In this document: positions 33,760-45,712 of the stretch, in pieces | How positions within the stretch are numbered: the stretch's first letter is position 1 | Layout: the number at the start of each line of letters is the position of its first letter | From: Paralvinella palmiformis | Taxonomy: Eukaryota; Annelida; Polychaeta; Terebellida; Alvinellidae | Direction of reading: 5' to 3' | DNA length: 64,000 bases | Assembly: GCA_025642065.1 (NCBI GenBank) | Contig: JAODUP010000408.1 | Location: 1-64,000, forward strand | Position numbers and translations under genes: made by a program | The notes under the pieces: model-generated | Seen by the model: the letters and a program-made list of their open reading frames with translations, nothing else | Told to the model about the DNA's origin: nothing | Database searches by the model: none

Positions 33760-34560
33760 TATATTACAATGGATTGCCACAGTCCAGACGATAAAGTATT
33801 CGAGCTTGGACTAAAGTATTGCATGTTTCGTCATTTAGATACTTACAAATAAGTCCTATGTTCCTTATTTGATAATAACATTACTTACTTATAAAATGTA
33901 CCAGCTTCTTCATTCCAAGAATATTATCTAATGTAAAGCCTACATTTGTTACAGGTACGGGATCATTTATAATGTATAATAATTTTCACACATTTCTAGG
34001 ATGAGAACAAAATTAGTTCCGTCTTATTCGTGTTCAACTTCAGCATCTTGTTGTTCATCCTAATACCTACGTCTGAAAAAATGCTTCAATAGAAGATTAT
34101 ATATTGCGTCAATTACCACCTTAACTGGCTTTGAAGTCGTGTAGAGTTGTTTATCATCGTGAAAACAGTGATATTTAATGTTATATCGTTTGATAATTTC
34201 GTCAACTGGTTTAATACACGCATTAATTCTACCGCCTTAAAATTGATCTCTGTGGTACATTAAAATGAAGGCGTACACATCCGTGGTACACCAAACCGAA
34301 GACGTACAATGGATGATGTTCTATCGGCGATTCGGGTACGACTTCACCAAGGTTAAAGCCTTTTCTTTGGTGTTAAAGGAAAGGTCTAAGCGCTTCAGTA
34401 ATAATGGATGATCGATTGCATTGAAGACTGCATATGGATCAAGCATAATTACTGCAGTCGCGGATCCTTCCTCGTGAGTGGCACCAATGCCATTGTGCAG
34501 TTCTACGAGAACGGTTTCCGTTCAATACGATAAGCTGACTGATAACTGATATGGATGTAT
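33280..34560 (-). mobile_element. L2-like LINE reverse transcriptase remnant
   Basis: Minus frames with shifts read, in order: ETVLVELHNGIG and TAVIMLDPYAVFNAIDHPLL (near 34510-34400), NVPQRSIL (near 34260), IIKRYNIKYHCFHDDKQLYT (near 34190-34130; the YADDTQLY box with HDD), and MLKLNTNKTELILFSS (near 34050-34000). NVGFTLDN near 33930 and QNCAARLLTH then WDKLSDDIKLAV (33610-33330) follow. The ADD-to-HDD change and frameshifts make it inactive. A CA/AT microsatellite of about 120 bp (33638-33761) splits it. Confidence 0.75.
33638..33761. repeat. (CA)n-(AT)n compound microsatellite
   Basis: CA run of about 100 bp with two AACAC slips, then AT. It yields Thr-His or Cys-Val pseudo-peptides only. 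Confidence 0.9.
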
Positions 34561-34713
34561 TTGACCTGCAAGTTCTCTTCTACTCGCCTTTATGTTGCCT
34601 TTCCAATAAATTTGGAGATAAAAGGAAGGTTAGATATAGGAATTTAATCCTTCACGTCGTCTTTATCGAACTCTTATCTCTTTGGCGGCGGAATAAAGTA
34701 GCTCGTTTCAGCC

Positions 34714-34760
<47 letters not shown>
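34714..34760. repeat. (TA)n microsatellite
   Basis: TA run of about 47 bp. Confidence 0.9.
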
Positions 34761-34762
<2 letters not shown>

Positions 34763-34779
34763 GGCTGGTATCAATGGAA

Positions 34780-36107
34780 AGAGTTGATACGCGCCATCTC
34801 TGTAAGTCACATGACTCGTTCGGAGACTTGTCGATTATCTCGCTGACCTGACAACAAATCCGAAAGCTGGATGGAACGTATCAAGCATTATCCCATTAAA
34901 AATAATATCTGCACAGATGGTGATGTTGCAGGTACGGAGTCAGAAATTATCTCCTTCCTAATGGCCGTTGTTTGACCTTATATGAAGTCGTTCCGTCTAT
35001 TTCGCCTACCACGTACACGAACACAATTAACTGTATAACGGTACGAATTACATCTCTATCTATTTATATGAATGTTTGGGGTTTAAGAGTTCATGCAAGA
35101 GTATTTGGTGACATTTGAAGCGACGCCCACCACGATCCAGAACGGCTAGAATAGACCGGGAGAGGTCGATACGTTCCTGGCTGACAATGTAGTGGTCGAT
35201 TTATGACCTTGACCGACCAGATATGGTCGTAAGTGGGTCTATGTTATAATGACCTTACGTATATTATACCGTGTAATAATATTATAATCATCTTTAAGTC
35301 GTAAAATCGGACAGTCGTAAGTCGCGTACGTCGTAAGATGGCTTACTCTCTCTGCATCATCCTGTCGAAAGGCAGTAAACTGCTCAATGAAATCCTCGTC
35401 TTGGAATTAACGAAACTGCCTACGAAGACTTTATGGCTGACGGATATTTCCAAATGTTGCAAACAAATTATAACAATATTTCTACATTCGCCGTTTGTGT
35501 GGATTAATTGTGAATCATTTCCACGTGTCACCGCTAATATCGATATGTTTGGTTTTGGTAAACATTCGTCAAAACTTTATATCCCGAACGTACATTATCA
35601 TTTTTGGCTGAGTGAGTAAAGGTGAAGGATTCACTTCTCATCAGTTGTGCTTCGCGAGAAATCGGGGTTCAAATCCGAGCTGTTAGAGATGGGGGGGTTA
35701 GCCACCTGGCGGTCGAGTTATCTCTCGTGGATGTGTCTATTTTAAATTATTATTTTGTTTATAAATAATTCCTATAAATAAGTATTAAATTAAGGGATCT
35801 TCCTCACCGAGTCAGTAACATTAATAACTACATTAATTGGTATTGTTATAATTGCAATTATTACCTAAGATTATAATTATAATAATTGGATCATTTTGTG
35901 ATATTATAATAAAATTGATTGTTTCTCTTCAGTAATCTCGAGGATTTAATATCATATTATCAATTTGTTATGTGAGGGGGATGTTTATGGTACATACAAA
36001 CTATGCTGATTATAATCTAAGGTAGAACATGGATCTCAGTCAATCGATCGTAAATCACGACTGATCAATCCTCAGACAACAACAAACCCTCCGCCCATCG
36101 CCCTATA
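34780..36107. other. gene-free stretch
   Basis: No exon seen. A tRNA-like B-box (GGGGTTCAAATCCGAG) near 35653-35670 has no complete tRNA structure around it. Confidence 0.45.
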
Positions 36108-36616
36108 TCCGGGAGTAGGGTTTGGCAAGTTTCTCCCCGTCACAGTAAAAATCACGGTAATTACCCAGTTTCTGCCGATACGGCTGAAATACTTTATGCC
36201 CACGGGAGAAATGGCAGAAACTAAATTTGGGGAAAATTGCCATGAAAATACCCAATTAATAGAGACTAACTGTTTGAAACCAATAAACATAAGCATACAT
36301 TATTTAATTATCAATCTTGTCCACATCTCACATACTTATTTAAAGTGTATGTCAATAATTCATCATGTTTAAGATTGTGAGATAAAAGATTGAGATAATT
36401 TATTTCTTGTTTCTGTGATATACATTATAATGCTGAATAAAATTTATTTTATGTCTCCTTTGTTATACAAGGTAACATAACATTATCAAATACCCAATCA
36501 ACTATGACGAGGGTGATGTGTGTTTAGTCATGCTTGAATATTACTGACAACATCATGTAGTCTGTAGTAATAACTACATGTATGTATCACTGAGAAGAGA
36601 TGCTGTTGTGTAATAA

Positions 36617-36661
36617 CACTCACTCACTGCTGTATATTAAATATACAGCAGTGAGTGAGTG
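36617..36661. repeat. 45-bp perfect palindrome inside hAT-like copy 1
   Basis: Two 22-nt arms (CACTCACTCACTGCTGTATA.. and its complement) around one A. The arms extend imperfectly outward to GTAATAAC / GTTATTAC. Conserved in copy 2. Confidence 0.85.
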
Positions 36662-36867
36662 AGTGAGTGATGTATGATTGTTATTACACCATAGTATAGG
36701 GACTTATCTTTACTACCTAATTATAATATGGTAGATAGACTTCATATTGACTAGATTAATATGACACTTATTGGTTATCAATCTCAGCAGATTAGTTAGT
36801 TATTGTTGAGCAGATATGTTAGCTGGTCATTAGAAGTATAAATTTGCATGGCTCTTGATGACGTCAT

Positions 36868-36912
36868 CATTAGACGGTGCCGAATATGCGACAGTCTGGA
36901 GATTCTCCCAGA
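36868..36912 (+). repeat. 5'-truncated SINE family C tail within hAT-like element
   Basis: GCGACAGTCTGGAGATTCTC, then CCAGAACAACAAAAC, matches the 3' end of the SINE at 27321-27620. It is flanked by near-duplicates TGACGTCATCATT and TAATGTCATCATT. Confidence 0.65.
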
Positions 36913-37341
36913 ACAACAAAACATAATGTCATCATTTACATATAGTCTCTTATAGTACATATAGGTGCACATATGACATAGAAATCTTGAAGCTGTACAA
37001 ATTGATTTATCTTGCAGGTTTTGTTTTGGACTTTATCACATAACATTCAACATATTCAAGGGAAGTAGACAGCGAGATTATGTCTGGAAGTACTTTGTTG
37101 TTGTTCTTAAACATTAATAAACAGATGAAAACATTAATAATTTAATTGTATCCCTGTACAAATGTACTTGATGATACCATGGCTTACACATAGTTATGAT
37201 TTGTACCTTAAAATAAACACATCTGGAAGTTTCTCCCCAGTTTCTATTATTTCTCCCCAGTTTCTGCCATTTCTCCCTGGCAGAATGGTATTTCTCCCCC
37301 TTTCTCCACATGCCGGGGAGAAAGCCAACCCTGCCCGGGAG

Positions 37342-37718
37342 CTAGCAGGATCACGAAAATACTGGATCACCAAGTGATACGGATGACTTTTTGGATAAAA
37401 TTACAATATTGATATAGAATGTTCGTATAGATCTTGTTCTTAAAATATGGATTCAATTTAAGATTTACTTATGGAAATTCATGATCATCATTATTCATGA
37501 CTCTACACGGTTAATTAACATTCTTTTGAATACCGTATTGAAATTTTTGATAATATGATATAGCTGATGATCGTGTGACGAGTATTATTAATATCTCTCA
37601 TACGGTCATCTGTCATTCAACAACTGTTACGCAGTGTACAGTTGTATGATAGGTCACCTTAGACAGTACATACATCAGTTGATGTCTTTACTCTATGGCA
37701 ATCAACGCCATTACCCCC

Positions 37719-37756
<38 letters not shown>

Positions 37757-38151
37757 TGGTAGAAATTAGTTCAATGAATTTAAAATACGAGCCTTAACTG
37801 AGAATAAAGTGACATTTTACGAATGATACCATAAACATTGTTCTATATCTTAATTATCTCTGGATTAAACTATTTATAACTAATACATTCTTGAAAACAT
37901 CCCTCAGATCCAGTCCCAATCTGGATGATAACCGGAACAACGATCGTCAGTATCCAGAACAGCGACTCTCGTTGGATGATGGGAAAGATTTGAGGACAGT
38001 TCAAAGTTCAAACTAGTGTACACTCACGGTACCGTAATTGTAGCCATTAAGTTTCACACCAAGTCCTAATTATTTTAAAAATTTAATTCCTGCTCTCGAT
38101 TTCCAACCAAATTATCAACCCAGTATTAATCTATTACACATAATTAAACAT

Positions 38152-38196
<45 letters not shown>

Positions 38197-38657
38197 GTAA
38201 TAATGCATTTTAACAAAGTGGCCGTAGAAATCTGAGCCAATCCCATCCACTGTACAGTAAAACATCAACTGTGAGACGGTTAAAACGTAATCAGAAATCC
38301 TGAACGGTGGACTAATATTTACGCAAATTAACGATCCTGAACAAGCGTACTCTTGGAATACGGAGTTATAATCGAAACTCCACAAAAAAATGAACACTGC
38401 TACACTAAACTTGGATCGAGATACGGAGACCAAAATTAATATCGGATATGATGAGACGTTTTAATATCTTTGTCAATAATAACCCGTAGATGTTTTGCCG
38501 ACTCACTAGGAATAATGAACAATTCAGTCATGTGTAATGTCAGTGTGTGTGCTTGTGTGCGGCGTGTGTGTAGTTTTTTAAAGCAATTTTAGATAATATG
38601 GTGAAATATTTCAGTTTTTCACATGTCATAATTTTTTTTGTACGAAAATATACGTCT

Positions 38658-38693
<36 letters not shown>

Positions 38694-38729
38694 GCACAAA
38701 TGTTGGCATCCTATTTATTGTCTATTTGC

Positions 38730-38760
<31 letters not shown>

Positions 38761-39777
38761 TGTATATTTATATTCATTTAGTAAACGATAAAATTGCGTT
38801 ATTATTGGTGCGGATACAAACAATAGATTAATGTTAAATGTCTGAAATCTGCGTTTACTTGACCGAGTTCATCAGACAATAGACAAATTTGTTTAAACTT
38901 ATTGTAAATTCACCTCGACACGAGATGAACTCGTGTCGTGTCAGCTATTGTTTGTCTAAAGGTTTTACGCGTCCTGTCAACTATCTCTCACAGTAGGCGG
39001 ATCATTGTTTGTTGTCTAAAGGTTTTACAATTTAAATGATTTAATTTCCTATTATACTTGACGGTAATTAGGCGGTGTTATGCCTATTATCGCTCATTGT
39101 ACTTCGTCCTGTGAATATTGTCAACATATTCGGCATCGGAGCCCGTTTAAGGAAGCTGAAAATTTTATTAGAATATATTTTCCAATAACGAGTACATCCA
39201 TCACATAAGTATACTTTATTGACGAGTGTCACTATACAAGTAACGTGTCTGTTCATTCTTAAGTAACTGTGAAAATTATGAGCTACGCGTACGTGCGCGC
39301 GCGCGAACACTCACACATGTGTATACACACGGACTCACCTTCCTGAGTGATAAATAATAGCGGGAGAGCACGCACACCCATACATACACATACACGCGCG
39401 CACGCGTGCAATAAATATGTGGATATGAAGCGTATTCGAATGATCTCCACGCAAATCTGTGAGTGCAAGCACAATTTAGATATAATAGTTGAATAGCAAA
39501 AATATACATCTTAACTAGTCTGGCCTTGCATAAATTAAAGCTTCCCATTTAAATATTTCTATCATATTAATAATAATAACAACAATAGTAACAATAGTAA
39601 TAATAATATCATCAGTAAAATACATTTCAAAACTTCAAAGACAACTTTGGATAGGAACGTACACCATTTGTGGAAACGATAAAAAAACTAACATTACTAA
39701 ACAATATGGCTGCCATGTTATGCAAGTCTTGTAATTTGATAAGGCTGTGATATTTTACACCGTATACTGAAAACATT

Positions 39778-39866
<89 letters not shown>

Positions 39867-39869
39867 TAG

Positions 39870-39914
<45 letters not shown>

Positions 39915-39922
39915 CACACACA

Positions 39923-39953
<31 letters not shown>

Positions 39954-40153
39954 TGCGGACGCACACTAACTAAACACTTGATAAACCTGACCCTAAAACG
40001 ATAGCCAATCAGTGGTGTCTGCGAGACATACATTAATATCGTATTCAAATTTTAGCGACTCGACGATAAATTTGACTAGAAATCTCATAACTGGTTTGTT
40101 GCACGCTTAAGAAGGCTCTTTGGTGAATTAGTCGGCTATTGATCACCTATACT

Positions 40154-40194
<41 letters not shown>

Positions 40195-40490
40195 TCAATA
40201 CCAATAAATATTCATTCAATTCTGGATTACCAGATAATAGAAATATTAACTTTTCTTGGTTGTGCTATTCAATCTCATATTTAATATTGCGGATATGAGA
40301 TATCGTACAAAATATTGCTGTCAATCAATGATACACGTGATCCTTATAATAACTACAGAGTGACGGTAATTCCGGTTATAAGAGTATAAACGTGTGTGTT
40401 TGATATTCCGACTTTTCATTGTTCCGACACACACATATTCCGACATTCAAATTTCAACCAAAAACATATAATTAACGGGCCCTGTGTAGG
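37342..40490. other. gene-free, microsatellite-rich stretch
   Basis: Holds AT runs at about 37722-37755, 38661-38690, 38728-38756 and 40158-40191, (AAT)n at 38155-38196, and a compound CA/GA block at 39780-39953. A 9-bp inverted repeat CGACACGAG/CTCGTGTCG occurs near 38917-38939. A direct repeat of TCTAAAGGTTTTAC occurs near 38956 and 39016. No exon is supported. Confidence 0.5.
39780..39953. repeat. compound (CA)n(GA)n microsatellite, three GA blocks
   Basis: CA then GA runs repeat three times with GATA/GATG joints. Long Ser-Leu or Cys-Val frames here are artefacts. Confidence 0.9.
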
Positions 40491-40504
40491 ACAGATATGT
40501 GGCC

Positions 40505-41274
40505 CAGAACCAGTATTAATTTTGTTTTGCTGTAAAGCGCATTAGAGCAACTCAAGCTGACTAAGTAGCTATATAAAATACTACTACTATTATTATTATT
40601 GTTATTATTATTATAACGTGGATAAATAAATGTGTATATAGTCGATGTTTTGGACCGAGTCATGGCGTGAAATATCGGCAAATCCTGGCAACATATTTAA
40701 ACTACAACTGATAACTGTACTTGTGAGTGAGTGAGTGAGTGAGTGAGTGAGTGAGTGACTGACTGACTGACTGACTGACTGACTGACTGACTGACTGACT
40801 GACTGACTGACTGACTGACTGACTGACTGACTGACTGACTGACTGACTGACTGACTGACTGACTGACTGACTGACTGACTGACTGACTGACTGACTGACT
40901 GACTGACTGACTGACTGACTGACTGACTGACTGACTGACTGACTGACTGACTGACTGACTGACTGACTGACTGACTGACTGACTGACTGACTGACTGACT
41001 GACTGACTGACTGACTGACTGACTGACTGACTGACTGACTGACTGACTGACTGACTGACTGACTGACTGACTGACTGACTGACTGACTGACTGACTGACT
41101 GACTGACCGACGACTGACTGACTGACTGACTGACTGACTGACTGACTGACTGACTGACTGACTGACTGACTGACTGACTGACTGACTGACTGACTGACTG
41201 ACTGACTGACTGACTGACTGACTGACTGACTGACTGACTGACTGACTGACTGACTGACTGACTGACTGACTGAC
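40505..41274. repeat. tandem macro-duplication, unit 1, with (GTGA)n(CTGA)n satellite
   Basis: A 220-bp leader (SINE family B tail at about 40505-40620, then ACGTGGATAAATA to AACTGTACTTG) is followed by (GTGA)n at 40723-40757 and about 129 (CTGA) units to 41274. One irregular unit occurs near 41107. Six-frame products are Val-Ser-Gln-Ser strings without biological meaning. Confidence 0.85.
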
Positions 41275-41602
41275 AGAAACCCGTACTAATGTTGTTTTGC
41301 TGAAAGCGATTGAGCAACTCAAGCTGACTAAGTACTATATAAATACTACTACTATATATATATTATTATATTATAACGTGGGTAAATAATGTGATATAGT
41401 CGATGTTTTGGACCGAGTCATGGCGTGAAATATCGGCAAATCCTGGCAACATATTTAAACTACAACTGATAACTGTACTTGTGAGTGAGTGAGTGAGTGA
41501 GTGAGTGAGTGAGTGACTGACTGACTGACTGACTGACTGACTGACTGACTGACTGACTGACTGACTGACTGACTGACTGACTCACTCACTCACTCACTCA
41601 CT
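41275..41602. repeat. tandem macro-duplication, unit 2
   Basis: Repeats the leader of unit 1. The first ~125 bp differs mainly by single-base losses, while the next ~100 bp (from TCGATGTTTTGG) is identical. It then has shorter (GTGA)n(CTGA)n arrays and closes with (CTCA)n, the inverse of its start. Confidence 0.85.
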
Positions 41603-41999
41603 TGTTCCTTTATCGTTAGATAAATACCCCACAAATAGGTAGCCATTAGCATTTATTACACCCACGAGACATATAGAACGTATGCATTACTTATAGCTAA
41701 TAAATGGTTATCACCAACAGAATACTCGACCTTAAGGGACCTCCTACATATAGTGTCACAGCTATAGTTCTGAGTATGTAAGTTATAGTGCAGACAATTG
41801 ACTGGCCGAGTTTTTGAATATTTTAGATGAAATGAGAAATTATAAATATGTCAGAACGTCCTTTTTTCGGGACATGAACCTGTCGGGAAAATGGGCAGTC
41901 GGAAAAATGGGCAGTCGGAACAAGGATCGGTTACTCCAATAAACGATAATTTGGTAATGTCTGGATCGGTTATCCAGTTGTGTAATGACGATCTTTTTC

Positions 42000-42180
42000 C
42001 ACCCATCATAACCCGTCACATACTACCAACCCCTCACCCATCATAACCCGTCACATACTACCACTCCCTCACCCATCATAACCATCAGTCACAACTACTT
42101 CTATCCTTCACCCACTGCCATACCCACCCAGTTAAAATTCATCACCCACTACCATACCCAGTATCATCACACACCACCCA
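42000..42180. repeat. degenerate ~35-bp minisatellite
   Basis: About five units beginning CACCCATCATAACCC or CACCCACTACCATACCC. The first two are nearly identical and later ones diverge. It ends about 165 bp past the stop of the NHL gene. Confidence 0.7.
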
Positions 42181-42344
42181 GTCTCAGTCAACAGGATACG
42201 CAGATCCCACCCGGGCCCTCCCTTCATCGCGGCTTGAACACACATATACATACACACACTCACTCGCACGTGTGCGTGCACGCACGCACACGCACACACA
42301 CACACAACGAAATATCCGGGTCCGGTGAGCGTCGCCGATCCCTA

Positions 42345-43475
42345 TCAGACCTGAGTACCCATTGCGTAGAGCGTGTACGCCTTGACGGCGGCGTGTCCTC
42401 CCCGACTGTACTCGGTGTACACCATCGTACCGCACGGCCCGACGGCAAGGCCACACGGCGACGAACAGCCGCTCTGGACGTTGGCGACCTCTCGCGTGAA
42501 CTCCGGAATGGTGAGATCGGCCGACTTCCGACAGATGGCGAAGACACCGTCTCCGGACGCCGCTCGATTGGTCAGTTCCTTCTGATAGTCGACGTTAGCG
42601 AGGTCGTACTCAACGATCTTGTCACGCTCGTAGTCGCAGACCAGCACCTGACCGCCGAGGTCACAGCACACCCCGTAGGGACAGGCCAGCTTCTTGCCCG
42701 GACACGGGTTGGCGTGGCTGCCGACGCCCATGAACGCCACCTGGCGGCCTTTCGACGTGAACACCTTCACCGAGTAGTTCAGATTGTCGGAGACCAGTAT
42801 CCGGTCGGCGTGGTCCACCGAACAGAAGAACGGAAGGCAGAACTCCTCCAGAAGGTTGCCCCGCTTGCCGAACGTGTGCTGCAGTCGGCCGCCCTTCGAG
42901 TACACGTGCACCGAGTGGCTGCTGGTCTCCGTCACGATCACCTCCTTCCGTGACGTCATCGTGATGCCGTGGGGCCAGTACGGCACGTCCTCGTCGGGCC
43001 ACGGACTTCCCCAGGAGGCAAGCATCTCGGCTCGCTCCACGTCGTAGATCTTCACCGTCCTGTCGCGACGGTCGGTGAGCAGAATTTTGCCGCCGTCGTT
43101 CGCGTACGTCGCGACGGCATTCGGCCACACGTGACCGGAAGCGATGGTCCCGCAGTGTTGGCGACCCTCGTCCCGGGTCAGATCGAACACGTCCAGTTTG
43201 TGGGCTTCCGAGTCGGCCACGACGAACACGTGGGGCGCCAGGAACGTCACATCGCACGGACACCGGAATGTGACCTCATCCAGTTCCGTATCGCCACCGC
43301 CGCTGTCGTCGACGTCATCGTCGACGTCGACCAATCCCGATCTGTGCTGCCACCGGAATTCGGCCTTCGACAACGTGGTGTACTCAAGCGACTGGTGGCG
43401 ACGCTCTTTGTCCTTGCGGCCGAATTTGATCTTGGATAGGTTGAGGCTCTTGCTCCGGAATATCCGATGAAACAT
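42345..43475 (-). CDS. NHL-repeat beta-propeller protein, intronless
   Basis: 376 codons from ATG at 43475 to TGA at 42345-42347. An in-frame TAG at 43533-43535 and no ATG between it and 43475 fix the start. The N-terminus is basic (residues 1-40), then acidic (49-66). From about 70 to 375 the chain repeats beta-propeller blades of NHL type, each with a hydrophobic strand then D-x-x-x-x-x-V-x-V/I-Y/F: TDRRDRTVKIYD (134-145), VTETSSHSVHVYSKGG (181-196), VSDNLNYSVKVFTSKG (228-243) and VCDYERDKIVEYD (279-291). Such propellers occur in TRIM-NHL proteins and in stand-alone forms; no RING, B-box or transmembrane helix is present here. Probably a binding scaffold; partner unknown. Coding DNA is GC-rich against an AT-rich background. 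Confidence 0.85.
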   Translation of the reverse strand: MFHRIFRSKSLNLSKIKFGRKDKERRHQSLEYTTLSKAEFRWQHRSGLVDVDDDVDDSGGGDTELDEVTFRCPCDVTFLAPHVFVVADSEAHKLDVFDLTRDEGRQHCGTIASGHVWPNAVATYANDGGKILLTDRRDRTVKIYDVERAEMLASWGSPWPDEDVPYWPHGITMTSRKEVIVTETSSHSVHVYSKGGRLQHTFGKRGNLLEEFCLPFFCSVDHADRILVSDNLNYSVKVFTSKGRQVAFMGVGSHANPCPGKKLACPYGVCCDLGGQVLVCDYERDKIVEYDLANVDYQKELTNRAASGDGVFAICRKSADLTIPEFTREVANVQSGCSSPCGLAVGPCGTMVYTEYSRGGHAAVKAYTLYAMGTQV

Positions 43476-43539
43476 GATGATCCGTGCTTCGGAGGGAAGG
43501 CTGAAGAGAGGGCGAGAGAGAGAGGGCGACACCTAGCGG

Positions 43540-43839
43540 CCGTTGTTAGAGACGAATAACATCATGATGCCGGTTTCTGGAACATAAATAATGAGGGAAG
43601 TTACGATGAGCGGAAATTGATTATAATGATGTAAATTAGACGAAACCCACAAAAACACTTGATACAAGAGTGTCAACATACGTGTGTCGTTCGCGTGCGT
43701 GCATGTGTGCATGTGTGTGAGAGAGAAATAGAGAGAGGGGGGGAGAGAGATAGCGTTTGTGGATGTGTGCGTGTGAAGGGGAGGAAGAAGAGATAGTGTG
43801 TGTGTGTGTGTATGTGTGTGAGGGGGAGGGAGGAGACAT

Positions 43840-43906
<67 letters not shown>

Positions 43907-44569
43907 GAGGAGGGCCGAGTGATAGTGTGTGTCTGTGTGTGATAGTGAGAGGGTGGAGTGTGTGTGTGTAGAGAGAGAGGATGTGTGCGTGCGTGTGTAT
44001 TGGGGGAGGATTACGCGCGCGTGTGTGTGTGTGTAAGAGAGAGGGGAGAGTGTGTGTATATATATATATAGAGAGAGAGATAATTGGAAAATGGTTTAAA
44101 TCAGTGATATTTTTTCCTCACCACCATCACGTATACCAATTGCCTCATCTGACGTAAATTACCAGTCAACTAAATGAAACGTGTAGAGAATTATTAAAAA
44201 TAATACCCAGAAATAGTGATATCATTAAATGTCGAGCGAGCCTAGACCAGGATCACGCTCGTACACATATTAATAAGGTAATTATTTCATATGTCATACA
44301 TAATTCATAATAGATTTTTGGCAAAAGTTAGAACTTAATTCCGTGTGGTTCTTCTGGGTTAGTCGACCAACACTACCGTCAGCAAAACGAACACCAAAAA
44401 TGCTGACGGAAAAACCTGATGAATCGTCCATATGAGGTGATGCAATTTAAAAACTAAATTGTTTACGGCTATGTCGCTTCCTACGCGGCTAAAATATGTG
44501 TTATTCAAGAAACCTACCTTAATAGATGTGTGTGTGTGTTTGTTATATCACCGTTTACACACCCGTGTA

Positions 44570-44623
<54 letters not shown>

Positions 44624-45060
44624 GATGTATATGTTAAGCACATCACCTGACAGAGATACCACTCTCTATGCTTATAAAACCTTATGTAAATGACCCGAGC
44701 CAGTGATAAGCTCACCTTGTCGGGGTCTCTATTTACGGGGGGGGGGGGCGCCTTATCTACGTGATCGATCTATTATACAGCGAACGACATTTTCTTATCA
44801 GTGATGACAAACACACGGCGATAACTCTAATGTAATGATAAAAGTAAGCCATTTTATGTAGCTCTCAGCTGAATGTGTTACTGAACAGTATATTGTGTAT
44901 AAAATGGACAATACATTAATTAGTTATAATAAGTTAATTATTTCCAACTATCTAAATAAATTAATAAATATAATATATTTTAACACACACGCAGACAACA
45001 TTATCCATTTATAGAAAGATTAAATACTAATATACATATATAAGTACATTTCTATATATC
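43540..45060. repeat. GT/GA-rich low-complexity region and AT tract
   Basis: Alternating GT and GA runs from about 43685 to 44080 (longest GT run 43843-43902), then ordinary AT-rich DNA. An AT run lies at about 44574-44621 and a G9 run near 44738. No exon is supported. Confidence 0.8.
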
Positions 45061-45109
45061 AATTAACAATATGTATGTAAATATAATCACGTACGTATTA
45101 CGTACGTAC

Positions 45110-45151
45110 GTACACACACACACACACAAAGAGAGAGAGAGAGAGAGGGTA

Positions 45152-45198
<47 letters not shown>

Positions 45199-45233
45199 AA
45201 CACACACACACAAACACAGAGAGAGAGTGGGTA

Positions 45234-45265
<32 letters not shown>

Positions 45266-45362
45266 TGGGTAACACACACACACACACAAACACAGAGAGA
45301 GAGTGGGTAACACACACACACGTACAGAGAGAGAGAGAGTGGGTAACACACACACACACACG

Positions 45363-45404
<42 letters not shown>

Positions 45405-45578
45405 AACACACACACACACACACAACACAGAGAGAGAGAGAGTGGGTAACACACACACACGGGGGGGGACAAAAAAAAAGAGAGAGAGAGAGTGGGTAAA
45501 AAAAACACACACACACACGAGAAAAAAGGGGGGGGCACACACACACACACAGAAAAGAGAGAGAGAGAGAGAGAGTGG

Positions 45579-45611
<33 letters not shown>

Positions 45612-45633
45612 GAGAGAGAGAGAGAGTGGGTAA

Positions 45634-45667
<34 letters not shown>

Positions 45668-45681
45668 TGGGTAAGAAACAA

Positions 45682-45712
<31 letters not shown>

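Larger units (their letters stand above)
36116..37333. mobile_element. hAT-like non-autonomous DNA transposon, copy 1
   Basis: Ends are TAGGGTTTGGCAAGTTTCTC and GAGAAAGCCAACCCTG, an imperfect terminal inverted repeat. The flanking 8-mers TCCGGGAG (36108-36115) and CCCGGGAG (37334-37341) form an 8-bp target duplication with one mismatch. The left ~580 bp is nearly identical to the copy at 60196-61097. No transposase is encoded. The 8-bp duplication and (C/T)AGGG ends fit the hAT superfamily. A SINE tail is inserted at about 36868-36912. Confidence 0.85.

Noticed and set aside
34551..34787. Host exon on the plus strand
   Set aside because: Overlaps the L2-like LINE on the other strand and runs into an AT microsatellite.
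40758..41274. CRISPR-like array
   Set aside because: Uniform 4-bp tandem repeat without spacers, in a eukaryotic genome.
40697..41322. Two ~206-codon Val-Ser-Gln-Ser ORFs
   Set aside because: Direct translation of the (CTGA)n satellite; no start context and present in more than one frame.
42234..42953. 239-codon plus-strand ORF
   Set aside because: Shadow of the GC-rich NHL gene; opposite-strand frames stay open because of high G+C.
43476..43532. 19 extra N-terminal codons for the NHL protein
   Set aside because: They would start from GTG just after an in-frame stop; the first ATG is at 43475.
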